The notes under the pieces are model-generated. The model did no database searches, had not been told where the DNA came from, and saw nothing but the letters and a program-made list of their open reading frames with translations. Position numbers and translations under genes: made by a program. 64,000 nt of DNA, taken from positions 8,045 through 72,044 of the forward strand of contig JANQDY010000198.1 of NCBI GenBank assembly GCA_028278625.1, given 5' to 3'. Positions 1 to 7,816 of this stretch are shown one piece after another. The stretch is from Thermodesulfobacteriota bacterium. GTDB taxonomy: Bacteria > Desulfobacterota > DSM-4660 > Desulfatiglandales > Desulfatiglandaceae. Numbering within the stretch: the stretch's first letter is position 1; each line of letters opens with the position of its first letter.

Positions 1-2
1 AG

Positions 3-536
3 TGTAATCAAATTGTCGGACAAGTCATTAAACGGTTTGGAAAGATCGATATTCTCATAAACAATGCCGGTATCACCCGTGACAATTTGTTGCTGAAGAT
101 GAGTCAACGGGATTGGCAGGATGTGATGAACGTCAATCTGGGTGGTATTTTCAACATGTGCAAGGCGGTCATCAAACCCATGTTGAAAGCCAGGTATGGT
201 CGGATCATCAACATGGGTTCCATTGTGGGGTCCACCGGAAACCCCGGACAGGTCAACTATTCTTCCGCCAAGGCCGGATTAATCGGGTTTACAAAATCAC
301 TGGCCAAAGAGGTGGCTTCCAGGAATGTGACCTGCAACGCCATTGCGCCGGGATTCATTAAATCCGAGATGACCGACAAGCTGGATGAAAAACAGAAAGA
401 GGCCATGCTGTCACAGGTTCCCATGAAGCGGATGGGAACACTGGAGGATGTGGCCAATGGGGCCTTGTTTCTGGTGTCGCCCATGGCCGACTATATTACC
501 GGTACCACGCTTCATATAAACGGCGGAATGTATTAG
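3..536 (+). CDS. fabG: 3-oxoacyl-[ACP] reductase, SDR family (5-prime end outside window)
   Basis: The reading frame is open from the left edge, so the N-terminal nucleotide-binding glycine motif is missing and 177 residues are visible. What remains is typical of FabG: NNAGITRDN near the visible start, a catalytic YSSAK (Tyr-x-x-x-Lys) motif, the substrate-loop FIKSEMTD and the C-terminal dimerisation end GGMY. The enzyme would reduce 3-oxoacyl-ACP with NADPH in fatty acid elongation. SDR paralogues acting on CoA thioesters look similar, and without upstream neighbours this cannot be excluded, although the ITRDN sequence favours true FabG. Confidence 0.9.
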   Translation, partial: CNQIVGQVIKRFGKIDILINNAGITRDNLLLKMSQRDWQDVMNVNLGGIFNMCKAVIKPMLKARYGRIINMGSIVGSTGNPGQVNYSSAKAGLIGFTKSLAKEVASRNVTCNAIAPGFIKSEMTDKLDEKQKEAMLSQVPMKRMGTLEDVANGALFLVSPMADYITGTTLHINGGMY

Positions 537-728
537 AACGTCAGCCTTTCTCGGCCAATGTTACCGTCAGCCACAAAGCCGGAGGTTCCGGTTTTTGACG
601 ATCAGGCTTTTCTCCCAATGTGAATGATGGCCCGCCGCCCATGTCGCAACCCATCCTTTATTCCATTCCCTACCGGGGGATTGAGCAAAACGGTATCTTG
701 AAATTCAATATGATTGCTGGGAGAAAAT

Positions 729-1835
729 ATGGGTATTAATGAGATCATTCTCTACTTGATGGTACTGTTTATGGTGGTTGGGGCCCTGGATAAATGCTTT
801 GGCAACAAATTCGGCTACGGCGCAAAGTTCGAAGAAGGCTTCATGGCAATGGGGGCTTTGGCCCTTGCCATGGTCGGGATCATTTCCCTTGCGCCGGTTC
901 TCGCCAGATTGTTGAGCCCTGTCATAACGCCTGTTTATCAGTTCTTGGGGGCCGATCCAGCGATGTTTGCAACCACCCTTCTGGCCAATGATATGGGCGG
1001 TTACCCGTTGGCCATGCAGCTTTCAAAAACCCCCGAGGCCGGGACGTTCGCGGGTCTCGTGTTGGGCGCGATGATGGGGGCAACCATTGTTTTTACCATT
1101 CCCGTCGCTCTGAGTATGATCAGCAGGGAGGATCGCGATTATCTGGCAAAGGGTGTCTTGGCGGGGATGATCACCATTCCGATTGGCTGTTTTGTGGGAG
1201 GAATTGTGGCAGGCTACAATATTGGAATGATTCTCTCAAATCTTGTACCCATCATCATTTTTGCCGTACTCATATGTGTTGGGCTTTGGAGGATTCCCAA
1301 GAAGATGATCCAAGGATTTAACTTTTTTGGGCAACTGGTTGTCATTATAATCACTTTGGCCCTTGCGGCAATTGTCGTTCAAACACTGACAGGTCTGGTC
1401 ATTATCCCGGGAATGGCGCCGATATCCGAAGGCATCGGAATTATCGGTTCAATTGCCATTACCCTTGCGGGGGCCTTCCCGTTCGTACATTTTATAACCA
1501 AGCACTTCGAAAAGCCTCTGTTGGCCGTCGGCAAAAAACTGGGGATCAATGACAGTGCGGCCGCCGGTTTGGTGGCAAGCCTTGCCAATAACATTGCGAT
1601 GTTTTCCATATTCAGCGATATGGATCAAAACGGCAAAGTGATTAACGTGGCCTTTGCGGTCAGTGCGGCATTCGTATTCGGAGACCATTTGGGGTTTACC
1701 GCCGGTATTGATAAGCAGATGATTTTTCCTGTCATATGCGGGAAACTAACGGCCGGTTTAACGGCGGTGGCGTTAGCAAAACTCATGTTCTGCGGAAAAG
1801 ACGCCAAGACCGAAAAGGTTACCGGCGTTCATTAA
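729..1835 (+). CDS. EutH-like ethanolamine permease family membrane protein
   Basis: A 368-residue polytopic membrane protein with about ten hydrophobic segments. The N-terminal part (MGINEIILYLMVLFMVVGALDK shortened here to MGINEIILYLM) and the internal GGYPLA and ANNIAMF motifs match the EutH permease family as I know it. The ATG at 729 is chosen because GGGAG lies about six bases upstream; a TTG at 714 would merge with that site. No other eut genes are nearby, so ethanolamine as substrate is inferred from family only. The 3-prime end overlaps the convergent gene at 1819 by 17 bases. Confidence 0.8.
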   Translation: MGINEIILYLMVLFMVVGALDKCFGNKFGYGAKFEEGFMAMGALALAMVGIISLAPVLARLLSPVITPVYQFLGADPAMFATTLLANDMGGYPLAMQLSKTPEAGTFAGLVLGAMMGATIVFTIPVALSMISREDRDYLAKGVLAGMITIPIGCFVGGIVAGYNIGMILSNLVPIIIFAVLICVGLWRIPKKMIQGFNFFGQLVVIIITLALAAIVVQTLTGLVIIPGMAPISEGIGIIGSIAITLAGAFPFVHFITKHFEKPLLAVGKKLGINDSAAAGLVASLANNIAMFSIFSDMDQNGKVINVAFAVSAAFVFGDHLGFTAGIDKQMIFPVICGKLTAGLTAVALAKLMFCGKDAKTEKVTGVH

Positions 1836-2247
1836 GGAAAGGGGGAGGAGGGGGAAACGGGCGGCCTTTTCGAAATCGCTTTTTGAACTTTTCATTGATT
1901 CTTTCGAATTTTCTTTTTTGCTCGTCATTTAGTTTTTCTCTGATCCGGACTCTGGTCTCCTCCAGAATCGTTTTGATTTGCGGAGAGATATTTCGCTTTA
2001 AAGCAAAAGACCTCTTCTGCATGTCCAGAATAATGGGCCGGATCTCCTTCAACTGGGATGCTGACAGATCCAATTCTTTTTCGAGTCTGTTAAGAATCAT
2101 GTCACCGGTGGGGGGGCCGTGGAAGAACATCTTTTCAATTCTTGCTTCAAAGTAGATGCCTGCCCCCAGCACGCCGGCCAGGACCCCCACAAAAAAGACG
2201 ATTGCAATGCCTGCCGCAAATTTCAGTTTTGACCTGTTTTCTTTCAT
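1819..2247 (-). CDS. Membrane-anchored periplasmic CnrX/Spy-like sensor protein
   Basis: 142 residues with one N-terminal transmembrane helix (about residues 9-31) followed by a charged, all-helical periplasmic part containing an LDLSASQLKEI segment. This is the layout of the periplasmic heavy-metal-resistance/CpxP-Spy-CnrX superfamily. The C-terminal tail is rich in Arg and Pro (PFPPPPPF). Very few His are present, so metal binding is not evident. It starts on an ATGA overlap with the anti-sigma gene and is the last gene of the sigma / anti-sigma operon, the position expected of a periplasmic signal sensor. The exact signal is unknown. Confidence 0.6.
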   Translation of the reverse strand: MKENRSKLKFAAGIAIVFFVGVLAGVLGAGIYFEARIEKMFFHGPPTGDMILNRLEKELDLSASQLKEIRPIILDMQKRSFALKRNISPQIKTILEETRVRIREKLNDEQKRKFERINEKFKKRFRKGRPFPPPPPFLNERR

Positions 2248-2576
2248 GATGAGCCCAAAAGGCGAGATAAGGGATTATCAAAGGTGTTTCCCATAAATAC
2301 CCTCGCGGTTTCATAGTCGGAAAAGGTGTTGATCTGTTGATAGAGAACAATACCGAGTACGAGCATGACCATGGCTGCCAACGGCGTCAATCGCCAGAAA
2401 TACTGTTCAACCAGCGCCATAAAACCAAAGGGGGAAGCGGAGATTTCCGAATTCCCGAGACGGGCCATGACCCGGTTTTGCCAGCCGTCTCCGGTCACCA
2501 TCTCATCCCGTTGTTGGTATGTAAACGACAGTGCGCGCTGCACTTTTTGCAGATCCCTTTCGCTCAGTTTTGTCAT
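2244..2576 (-). CDS. Probable anti-sigma factor, single transmembrane helix
   Basis: 110 residues: a soluble charged N-terminal half, one hydrophobic segment (about residues 60-80, LTPLAAMVMLVLGIVLYQ) and a short periplasmic tail. No zinc anti-sigma HxxxCxxC motif is visible, so it is not of the ZAS type. It is inferred to be an anti-sigma factor from its topology and position: it overlaps the ECF sigma gene by four bases and the periplasmic sensor gene by four bases. In the cnrYXH system of Cupriavidus the small membrane protein CnrY plays this role. Sequence similarity to CnrY itself is not obvious by eye. Confidence 0.55.
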   Translation of the reverse strand: MTKLSERDLQKVQRALSFTYQQRDEMVTGDGWQNRVMARLGNSEISASPFGFMALVEQYFWRLTPLAAMVMLVLGIVLYQQINTFSDYETARVFMGNTFDNPLSRLLGSS

Positions 2577-3163
2577 CTTTCCCCCTTTTCCAGGATGCCC
2601 GAAAGCCGTTTTTTCAGTTTTTTCCGGATCCTGAAGGCGCGGACCTTAACATTGGCGACGCTCCACCCCAGCAATTGGGCCGCTTCCTTTCCAGTCCTCC
2701 CTTCCAGATAGACCAATTCCATCACGGAGCGGTCTTCGGGAGACAACTGATCCAGTGCCCAATCCAGAACCTCCCGTGCCTCGGTTTGCCGGAAGGAGGT
2801 CTCCAAAACGGTGTTCGCTTCCGATGCCATGATCCCTTCCACCCATTTTCGATGTCTTGGAGAGAGGGTGCTCTCCGGCGATTCACGGTTGCGATAGTGC
2901 TGACGCCAGTAATCATGGCAGGTTCTCACGGCGATGGTGGAGAGCCATTTCTGAAAATGGCTCTCCGGATCGAACCTGGATAGCGACTGAAAGGCCTTCA
3001 CAAAAACCTCCTGTGCCACGTCCTCCACTTCCGATGGCGGAACACGCCTCTTGATAATTTTGAGCGCGTGGTTTTTATACCGCTCCATGAGGCGTCTGTA
3101 AGCATCGACCTCACCTTTCAGGATACGGCGGACGATTTCTGAATCCGTTGGTACGTCCAACAT
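2573..3163 (-). CDS. RNA polymerase sigma factor, ECF subfamily
   Basis: 196 residues with both conserved sigma-70 regions. Region 2 includes the VEDVAQEVFVKAF core-binding helix and the -10 recognition stretch around FQKWLSTIAVRTCHDYWR. Region 4 is a helix-turn-helix with LSPEDRSVMELVYLEG and GKEAAQLLGWSVANVK. Length is normal for ECF factors. It leads an operon of sigma, probable anti-sigma and periplasmic sensor with ATGA overlaps, so its activity is likely controlled by membrane sequestration. A Spy-like secreted protein on the same strand just upstream (3352-3837) is a candidate target or partner. Confidence 0.9.
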   Translation of the reverse strand: MLDVPTDSEIVRRILKGEVDAYRRLMERYKNHALKIIKRRVPPSEVEDVAQEVFVKAFQSLSRFDPESHFQKWLSTIAVRTCHDYWRQHYRNRESPESTLSPRHRKWVEGIMASEANTVLETSFRQTEAREVLDWALDQLSPEDRSVMELVYLEGRTGKEAAQLLGWSVANVKVRAFRIRKKLKKRLSGILEKGER

Positions 3164-3351
3164 CCTCTCTATGTTCCATTAACAGTCACGCGATCAATCT
3201 AATATCGTTTGGAAACCCGTTTATGAAGCGGTGATCGCACCGTGTGCCATTAACATTCCCGTGGTGTTTTATACCACAAATTCTTCCGATTATCTTCTTG
3301 TTTTAGAGGACTTGGGCGGAAGAGTAAGGCCCGTCCCGCCCATTGGTCTTC

Positions 3352-3837
3352 CTACTCCGCTGCTTTCTGGTTGAGCCAGGTTTCGAGCATGGTCTCCTGG
3401 AATTTTTTAAATTTTTCCATCTTTTCCATGCCCTCCTGCCGTTTTTCATCCAAGATCTGCTTCTGCTCCGCCGTGAGCACCGATTTTATTTGGCTCCCGA
3501 TTTTGGCCTTTATCACCATGACGTCTTCCACGATGGGGGACGCTTTGGCAAAGGCCGATCGCAGGTTCTCTTCATCAAAGGTATCCGCTGTCATAACAGG
3601 TGCCAAGATCTCTTTTACCTCATCACGTTTCTGTTTGGCCGAATCCATCTCTGTTTTGGATGCCTCCAGGATCGCTGCAATCTCCGCTTTTTGCGCATCG
3701 GTAAGATCCAGTTCCATCAAAACCCTTAAGGGAATCATCCCCGGTCCCTTGCCGGGCATTTGGGCCATGGAAACGCCGCCGCAAAACAGCGCCATCAAAA
3801 TCATAACAACCATTCCAAAAATTCCAGCTCTTTTCAT
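3352..3837 (-). CDS. Secreted Spy/CpxP-like periplasmic protein
   Basis: 161 residues with a signal peptide (about residues 1-25, ending GVSMAQ) and a helical mature part containing two LTxxQ-type motifs: LTDAQKAEIA and LTAEQKQILDE. These motifs define the Spy/CpxP/ZraP family of periplasmic chaperones and stress sensors. It starts with an ATG preceded by an AAGGAG-type site (tctcctt on the plus strand). It lies about 190 bases upstream of the ECF sigma operon on the same strand, which suggests a shared envelope-stress function. Confidence 0.75.
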   Translation of the reverse strand: MKRAGIFGMVVMILMALFCGGVSMAQMPGKGPGMIPLRVLMELDLTDAQKAEIAAILEASKTEMDSAKQKRDEVKEILAPVMTADTFDEENLRSAFAKASPIVEDVMVIKAKIGSQIKSVLTAEQKQILDEKRQEGMEKMEKFKKFQETMLETWLNQKAAE

Positions 3838-4120
3838 TTTTCTTCTCCTTCTTTTTGCCGCTTTTTAGATTTGTACGAGGGGAGATTTGCCCGAAAAGGG
3901 AATCTTGCGCAAAACAACCATGACGCTTGTGGGACGTCCCTTTTCCTCAGCCTTTTATGGTGCAAGTCCTCCCTCCCTTCTATTTCCTGTATCGGTGATC
4001 AGTCAAAAAGGGTTACACTTATTATCGTCACAGGCGGTTGCCGAATGGACATCCCCTTTTGTTTCCGCTATCCTTGGGGCCATGTGCCATATGAAACCAT
4101 GACAGGAGGATACTGTAAAA

Positions 4121-5188
4121 ATGGATTGCTATGAGAAACTTGCCCGCCATTTGGACGGCTTACCGGGGGGATATCCCCCTACCGAAAGCGGGGCGGAACT
4201 GCGGATGCTTAAAAGGCTCTTTACGCCCGATGAGGCTGATCTGGCGCTGCACCTCACACTGGAAAGGGAGGAAGCCCAAACCATTGCCGGGCGTGCCGGC
4301 ATCAGTGATGCGGAAGCTGAAAAAAGGCTGAGTGAAATGGCTCACAAGGGCCTTATCTTTTCCGTCCAACTGGATGACGGCCCTTTTCTCTACCATGCCG
4401 TACCGTGGATCGTGGGCATTTATGAGTTTCAGGTGAACAGACTCGATGAGGCGTTTGTTCAGGATTTCAATGAACTTGCCCCTGCGAGGATGAAGGACTC
4501 GCGGGCCAAAAAAGTCATTCCCCAGATACGGACCATCCCCGTGGAGCGCAGTGTTGAAGCCGGACTCGAAATCCTGCCCCATGAAATGGCCGCCCAATTG
4601 GTGAATGCCCACGATAGGTTTGCAGTTGCACCCTGCATATGCCGCCGCAAGGCCCATATCAGCGGCACCACATGCCATGCCCCTTCGGAGAGTTGTCTCA
4701 TGCTCGGGGATTGGGCCGACTATTTTGTCAGAAACGGCCTGGGACGCTACATCGATTCCGATGAAGTCAGAGATATCCTGGCCAAAGCCGACGAGGCCAA
4801 TCTGGTCTTACAGCCCAGCAACTCCCGAAAGGCTTCCTTCATTTGCACCTGCTGCGGATGCTGCTGCGGTGTTTTGACGCGGCTCAGAATGCACCCCAAG
4901 CCTTCAGCGGTGGTGGCGAGCCCCTTCATCGCTTCAGCGGATCCCGAAACCTGCGATGGCTGCGGCGTGTGTGTGGACCGGTGCCAAATTGATGCCATTG
5001 ATCTCCAAAACGAGAAGGTATCGTTAAATGAAGACCGATGCATCGGATGCGGCCTCTGTGTTTCCACATGCCCCACTGATTCTTTGTCCCTGGTTCGTAA
5101 ACTCCCCGGCGTACAGGTCATGATGCCTTCCGACATGGAAGCCACCTGGAGGGAAATAGGTGTGGCTTGGGGAACAAATTCGAGGTGA
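4121..5188 (+). CDS. 4Fe-4S ferredoxin-type protein with N-terminal winged-helix-like region
   Basis: 355 residues. The C-terminal part holds two [4Fe-4S] ferredoxin motifs, CDGCGVCVDRC (residues 278-288) and CIGCGLCVSTC (307-317). A middle region has further cysteines, PCICRRKAH and the dense run CTCCGCCCG, which could bind another cofactor. The first 80 residues contain TPDEADLALHL followed by a DAEAEKRLSEMAHKGLI segment, resembling a winged helix of the kind found in redox-responsive ferredoxin proteins. AGGAGG lies upstream of the ATG. Such proteins are common in sulfate reducers; the electron partners are unknown. Confidence 0.75.
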   Translation: MDCYEKLARHLDGLPGGYPPTESGAELRMLKRLFTPDEADLALHLTLEREEAQTIAGRAGISDAEAEKRLSEMAHKGLIFSVQLDDGPFLYHAVPWIVGIYEFQVNRLDEAFVQDFNELAPARMKDSRAKKVIPQIRTIPVERSVEAGLEILPHEMAAQLVNAHDRFAVAPCICRRKAHISGTTCHAPSESCLMLGDWADYFVRNGLGRYIDSDEVRDILAKADEANLVLQPSNSRKASFICTCCGCCCGVLTRLRMHPKPSAVVASPFIASADPETCDGCGVCVDRCQIDAIDLQNEKVSLNEDRCIGCGLCVSTCPTDSLSLVRKLPGVQVMMPSDMEATWREIGVAWGTNSR

Positions 5189-5313
5189 ATCCAAAGTCCC
5201 CCGGAATCGCAACCATGGTTGGCACAACCACCAGCACCGGCACGAAAGCACGGCGCGAAACCGCTCGCGCCTGGCCGATCAGGGCACGTGGGTTATCCAT
5301 GGGCAAGAATGTC

Positions 5314-5727
5314 TTATTTCTTCTCTTGCGTTATAAAAGAGTGTTTTTTCCTGATGACATTGATTTTGGTTGATATCGCTATGACTTCAGGGTGTTCCTT
5401 GTGATATTTCCCTATCAATTCCTCTTTCAGCCGAATAAGGGGGATGAGTTCCAGATTCAACAGCTCATTCTTGACCGCTTCTATTTTTGATCGCACTATT
5501 TTAAGCTCTGTTTTGTTTTCCGAGGGAGAGAAAGAGAGTTCAATCTCTTCCATTCTCAGTTTTACATACTCTCTCGCATATTCCGAAATAAGTGCCAGTT
5601 GTATGGCATTTTCCATGTTCTTTAATCGTTGTTCAAAATCATCGTAGAATGTGCCTGCGAACAGGTTTTCAACTGAGAAGACCGCAAAAAAGAGCAAAAG
5701 AACAATCATATACTTTTTCATTTCCAT
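5314..5727 (-). CDS. Hypothetical secreted helical protein
   Basis: 137 residues with a clear signal peptide (MKKYMIVLLLFFAVF, cleavage probably after LFAG) and a highly charged, coiled-coil-like mature part rich in Glu, Lys and Leu. No family is recognised. An AAGGAG-like site precedes the start. Neighbours are on the opposite strand, so it is probably transcribed alone. A periplasmic location is inferred from the signal peptide. Confidence 0.6.
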   Translation of the reverse strand: MEMKKYMIVLLLFFAVFSVENLFAGTFYDDFEQRLKNMENAIQLALISEYAREYVKLRMEEIELSFSPSENKTELKIVRSKIEAVKNELLNLELIPLIRLKEELIGKYHKEHPEVIAISTKINVIRKKHSFITQEKK

Positions 5728-6335
5728 CTCTCCTTCCTTTGAAGTTCGCTTTGAATGATGTTTTTACCCCGGGTTTTAGAAATCCCGTATTCCGATTGTC
5801 ATGGCCTATTTTGTAGCAGGGATTCCAGGATGTTTAAACCGTTTTCGTTTGAAAATGGCAGAAGCGGTTGCGCTTGGTCTCCAAATCACAAATCTGAAAT
5901 TCTTGTCCTTGCTTCGATTGCACACGCCACTACGGAAAGGTTACAAAATAATCTTCATGGGGTTCATTTATCAAAACCGGCGCTCCACAACCCATTTCTT
6001 TCCCGCTAACCAAAGCAAGTGATTACTGCATCGGATTGGGATCAAAAATGGCTACACATACCGGAGGTTTCTCCCAACACAGTTGTCATTTCGCTTATCC
6101 ACCCTCAGGCCGCCTCGACCCACAGTTTGGGATTTTGGTGGAAAAGCCTGGAAGCGTTTCAATCCACGCACCCCCGTGGGAAGCAACTCGCAGGGGCAGG
6201 CCCCCGTGCCTGCCCATAGAAGTTTCAACCCACGCCCCCTGCGGGAGGCGACTGGAACCGCAGTTGTCACGCATAACGGCATTCAATTTCAGTTTAATGG
6301 TTGATTTTTTTCCGGATCGTGGTAAAATTTCAACC
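5728..6335. other. Gene-free stretch holding a CRISPR remnant
   Basis: About 600 bases between the secreted protein and the ATPase. No convincing gene is seen; open frames across it are translations of CRISPR-like repeats or low-complexity sequence. The two recognisable repeats (6156-6187 and 6222-6252) and a possible third (6088-6119) are the only structure noted. Confidence 0.6.
6156..6252 (+). CRISPR. Degenerate two-repeat type I-C-like CRISPR remnant
   Basis: Repeat 1 (6156-6187, 32 nt) begins GTTTCAATCCACGC and ends GGGAAGCAAC. Repeat 2 (6222-6252, 31 nt) begins GTTTCAACCCACGC and ends GGGAGGCGAC. They flank a 34-nt spacer at 6188-6221. Repeat length, sequence and spacer size match the type I-C family, whose repeats begin GTTTCAATCCACGC and end GGGCGAC. 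The repeats differ from each other at several positions, so the array is decayed. A weaker third copy may sit at 6088-6119 (TTTC start, CGAC end) with 36 nt between it and repeat 1. No cas gene is in the window. Confidence 0.65.
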
Positions 6336-7571
6336 ATGTATCAAAGACATCTTCTACAATCAGTGCTCGATGCCCTTTCCGACACCCCTGCGGTATTTAT
6401 TCGCGGACCGCGTCAATCCGGGAAAACCACCCTGGTGCAACAGATAGCGGCAGAGCATCACCCCGCGGGATATGTTACGCTGGACGACCTGACGGTTCTA
6501 TCGGCCGCTTTGAGAGATCCGGTTGCCTTCGTTTTGAACATTCCAAAGCCCGTTATTGTGGACGAAGTGCAAAGGGTTCCCGATCTGTTGCTCGCCATCA
6601 AAGCGGATATCGACCGCAATCGGGTGCCGGGAAGGTATCTTTTGACCGGTTCAGGAAATGTATTGACGCTTCCACGGGTTTCAGACGCCCTTGTGGGCAG
6701 GATGGAAATCCTCACCCTGTGGCCCCTTTCACAGGGGGAGATTCTCGGGATTTCAGATGATTTCATCAGCCGTGTTTTTAGTGAAAACACCCCGGAGCTG
6801 CTTTCGCCGCCTGAAGATACAGACCATATCAGCGAAAGAATTATACGCGGGGGCTTCCCTGAACCGCTGGGCAGGACTTCCATGAAGCGGAAAAGCGCAT
6901 GGTTTGACGCCTATATCACGACACTGATTGAAAGGGATATTCGAGATATGTCCCAAATTCAGGACTTGGCGGCATTGCCGAGACTGCTTCAGCTCCTGGC
7001 CACACGTACCGCCTCATTGCTCAACCAATCAGAGATGTCGAGAGCCTGTGGACTTCCAAACAGCACCCTCGGCCGTTACCTGAACCTGTTGCAGGCCATT
7101 TTCCTTATACAGACACTACCCGCCTGGTCCGGCAACTTGGGAAAACGCCTGGTCAAATCTCCAAAACTCTTTCTGGCGGATACGGGTATCTTGTGCCATC
7201 TTTTGGGGGTTTCAACGGAAACGGGCTTGGCAAACCACTCCATGGCGGGAAACATGATGGAGAATTTCGTGATGTGCGAACTCCGAAAGCAGCTTTCCTG
7301 GTCAAACCAGCGAACGACACCCTATCATTTTCGAAGCCATACGGGGCAAGAAGTGGATCTGATTCTGGAAGATCCGGCTGGCCGTATTGTGGGGATAGAA
7401 GTAAAACTCTCCCAAACGGTCTCCTCAAAGCAGTTCAAAGGGCTTCGAAACCTCAAGGAAATCATCAAGGACAGATTTTTAAGGGGCATTGTCATCTACG
7501 CGGGAGAAAATTCCGTTCCTTTTGAAGATAATCTTTTTGCCATGCCGGTTTCGAGCCTTTGGACTTCCTGA
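6336..7571 (+). CDS. AAA-type ATPase with DUF4143 domain
   Basis: 411 residues from the ATG at 6336. A Walker A motif (GPRQSGKTT) lies at about residues 22-30 and a Walker B-like PVIVDEVQ near residue 75, followed by an arginine-finger-like GSGN segment. The C-terminal part is DUF4143, containing HTGQEVDLIL and GIEVKLS, which resemble a PD-(D/E)xK nuclease-like fold. The longest frame extends upstream to 6036 but that part translates the CRISPR remnant, so the later start is chosen. These ATPases are common, mobile and of unclear function; roles as toxin-antitoxin or defence-associated proteins have been suggested for relatives. Confidence 0.85.
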   Translation: MYQRHLLQSVLDALSDTPAVFIRGPRQSGKTTLVQQIAAEHHPAGYVTLDDLTVLSAALRDPVAFVLNIPKPVIVDEVQRVPDLLLAIKADIDRNRVPGRYLLTGSGNVLTLPRVSDALVGRMEILTLWPLSQGEILGISDDFISRVFSENTPELLSPPEDTDHISERIIRGGFPEPLGRTSMKRKSAWFDAYITTLIERDIRDMSQIQDLAALPRLLQLLATRTASLLNQSEMSRACGLPNSTLGRYLNLLQAIFLIQTLPAWSGNLGKRLVKSPKLFLADTGILCHLLGVSTETGLANHSMAGNMMENFVMCELRKQLSWSNQRTTPYHFRSHTGQEVDLILEDPAGRIVGIEVKLSQTVSSKQFKGLRNLKEIIKDRFLRGIVIYAGENSVPFEDNLFAMPVSSLWTS

Positions 7572-7693
7572 TCTTCACCTTTCAGAGACCTCTATACCGT
7601 TAATCGATCAATAAACCTGTAACCGTTCCCGCGCGCCATTCGATTCTTAAGACAGATCAAGTTGCACTGAATGAGCGGGAGGTGAACCGGCAA

Positions 7694-7816
7694 ATGAATA
7701 AGAAAGATCGAAACGAAGATCTGGCATTGCTGGACAGAGTCCTTTTACCCCTGGGAATTGCGACCGGGTTGCTTGGGATCTGTTTGGGTTTCATCATCTG
7801 TCTTGAGGTCTTGTAG
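7694..7816 (+). CDS. Possible small single-span membrane protein (40 residues)
   Basis: Too short for ordinary gene calling. The ATG at 7694 is preceded by GGGAGGTGA about nine bases upstream. The product starts with a charged segment (MNKKDRNEDLALLDRV) followed by a single hydrophobic span (LLPLGIATGLLGICLGFIIC) and a four-residue tail. It overlaps the 3-prime end of the convergent UroD-like gene by 23 bases. Good ribosome site plus a clean membrane helix support it; no homologue is recognised. Confidence 0.4.
   Translation: MNKKDRNEDLALLDRVLLPLGIATGLLGICLGFIICLEVL

Noticed and set aside
3241..3275. Sigma-54 promoter-like TGGCAC on the minus strand upstream of the ECF gene
   Set aside because: The GG to GC spacing is eight rather than ten bases.
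6036..6335. N-terminal extension of the DUF4143 frame and other frames across 6019-6337
   Set aside because: They translate the CRISPR-like repeats (FNPRTP / STHAPCG type peptides), a well-known artefact, and the ATPase has a good start at 6336.
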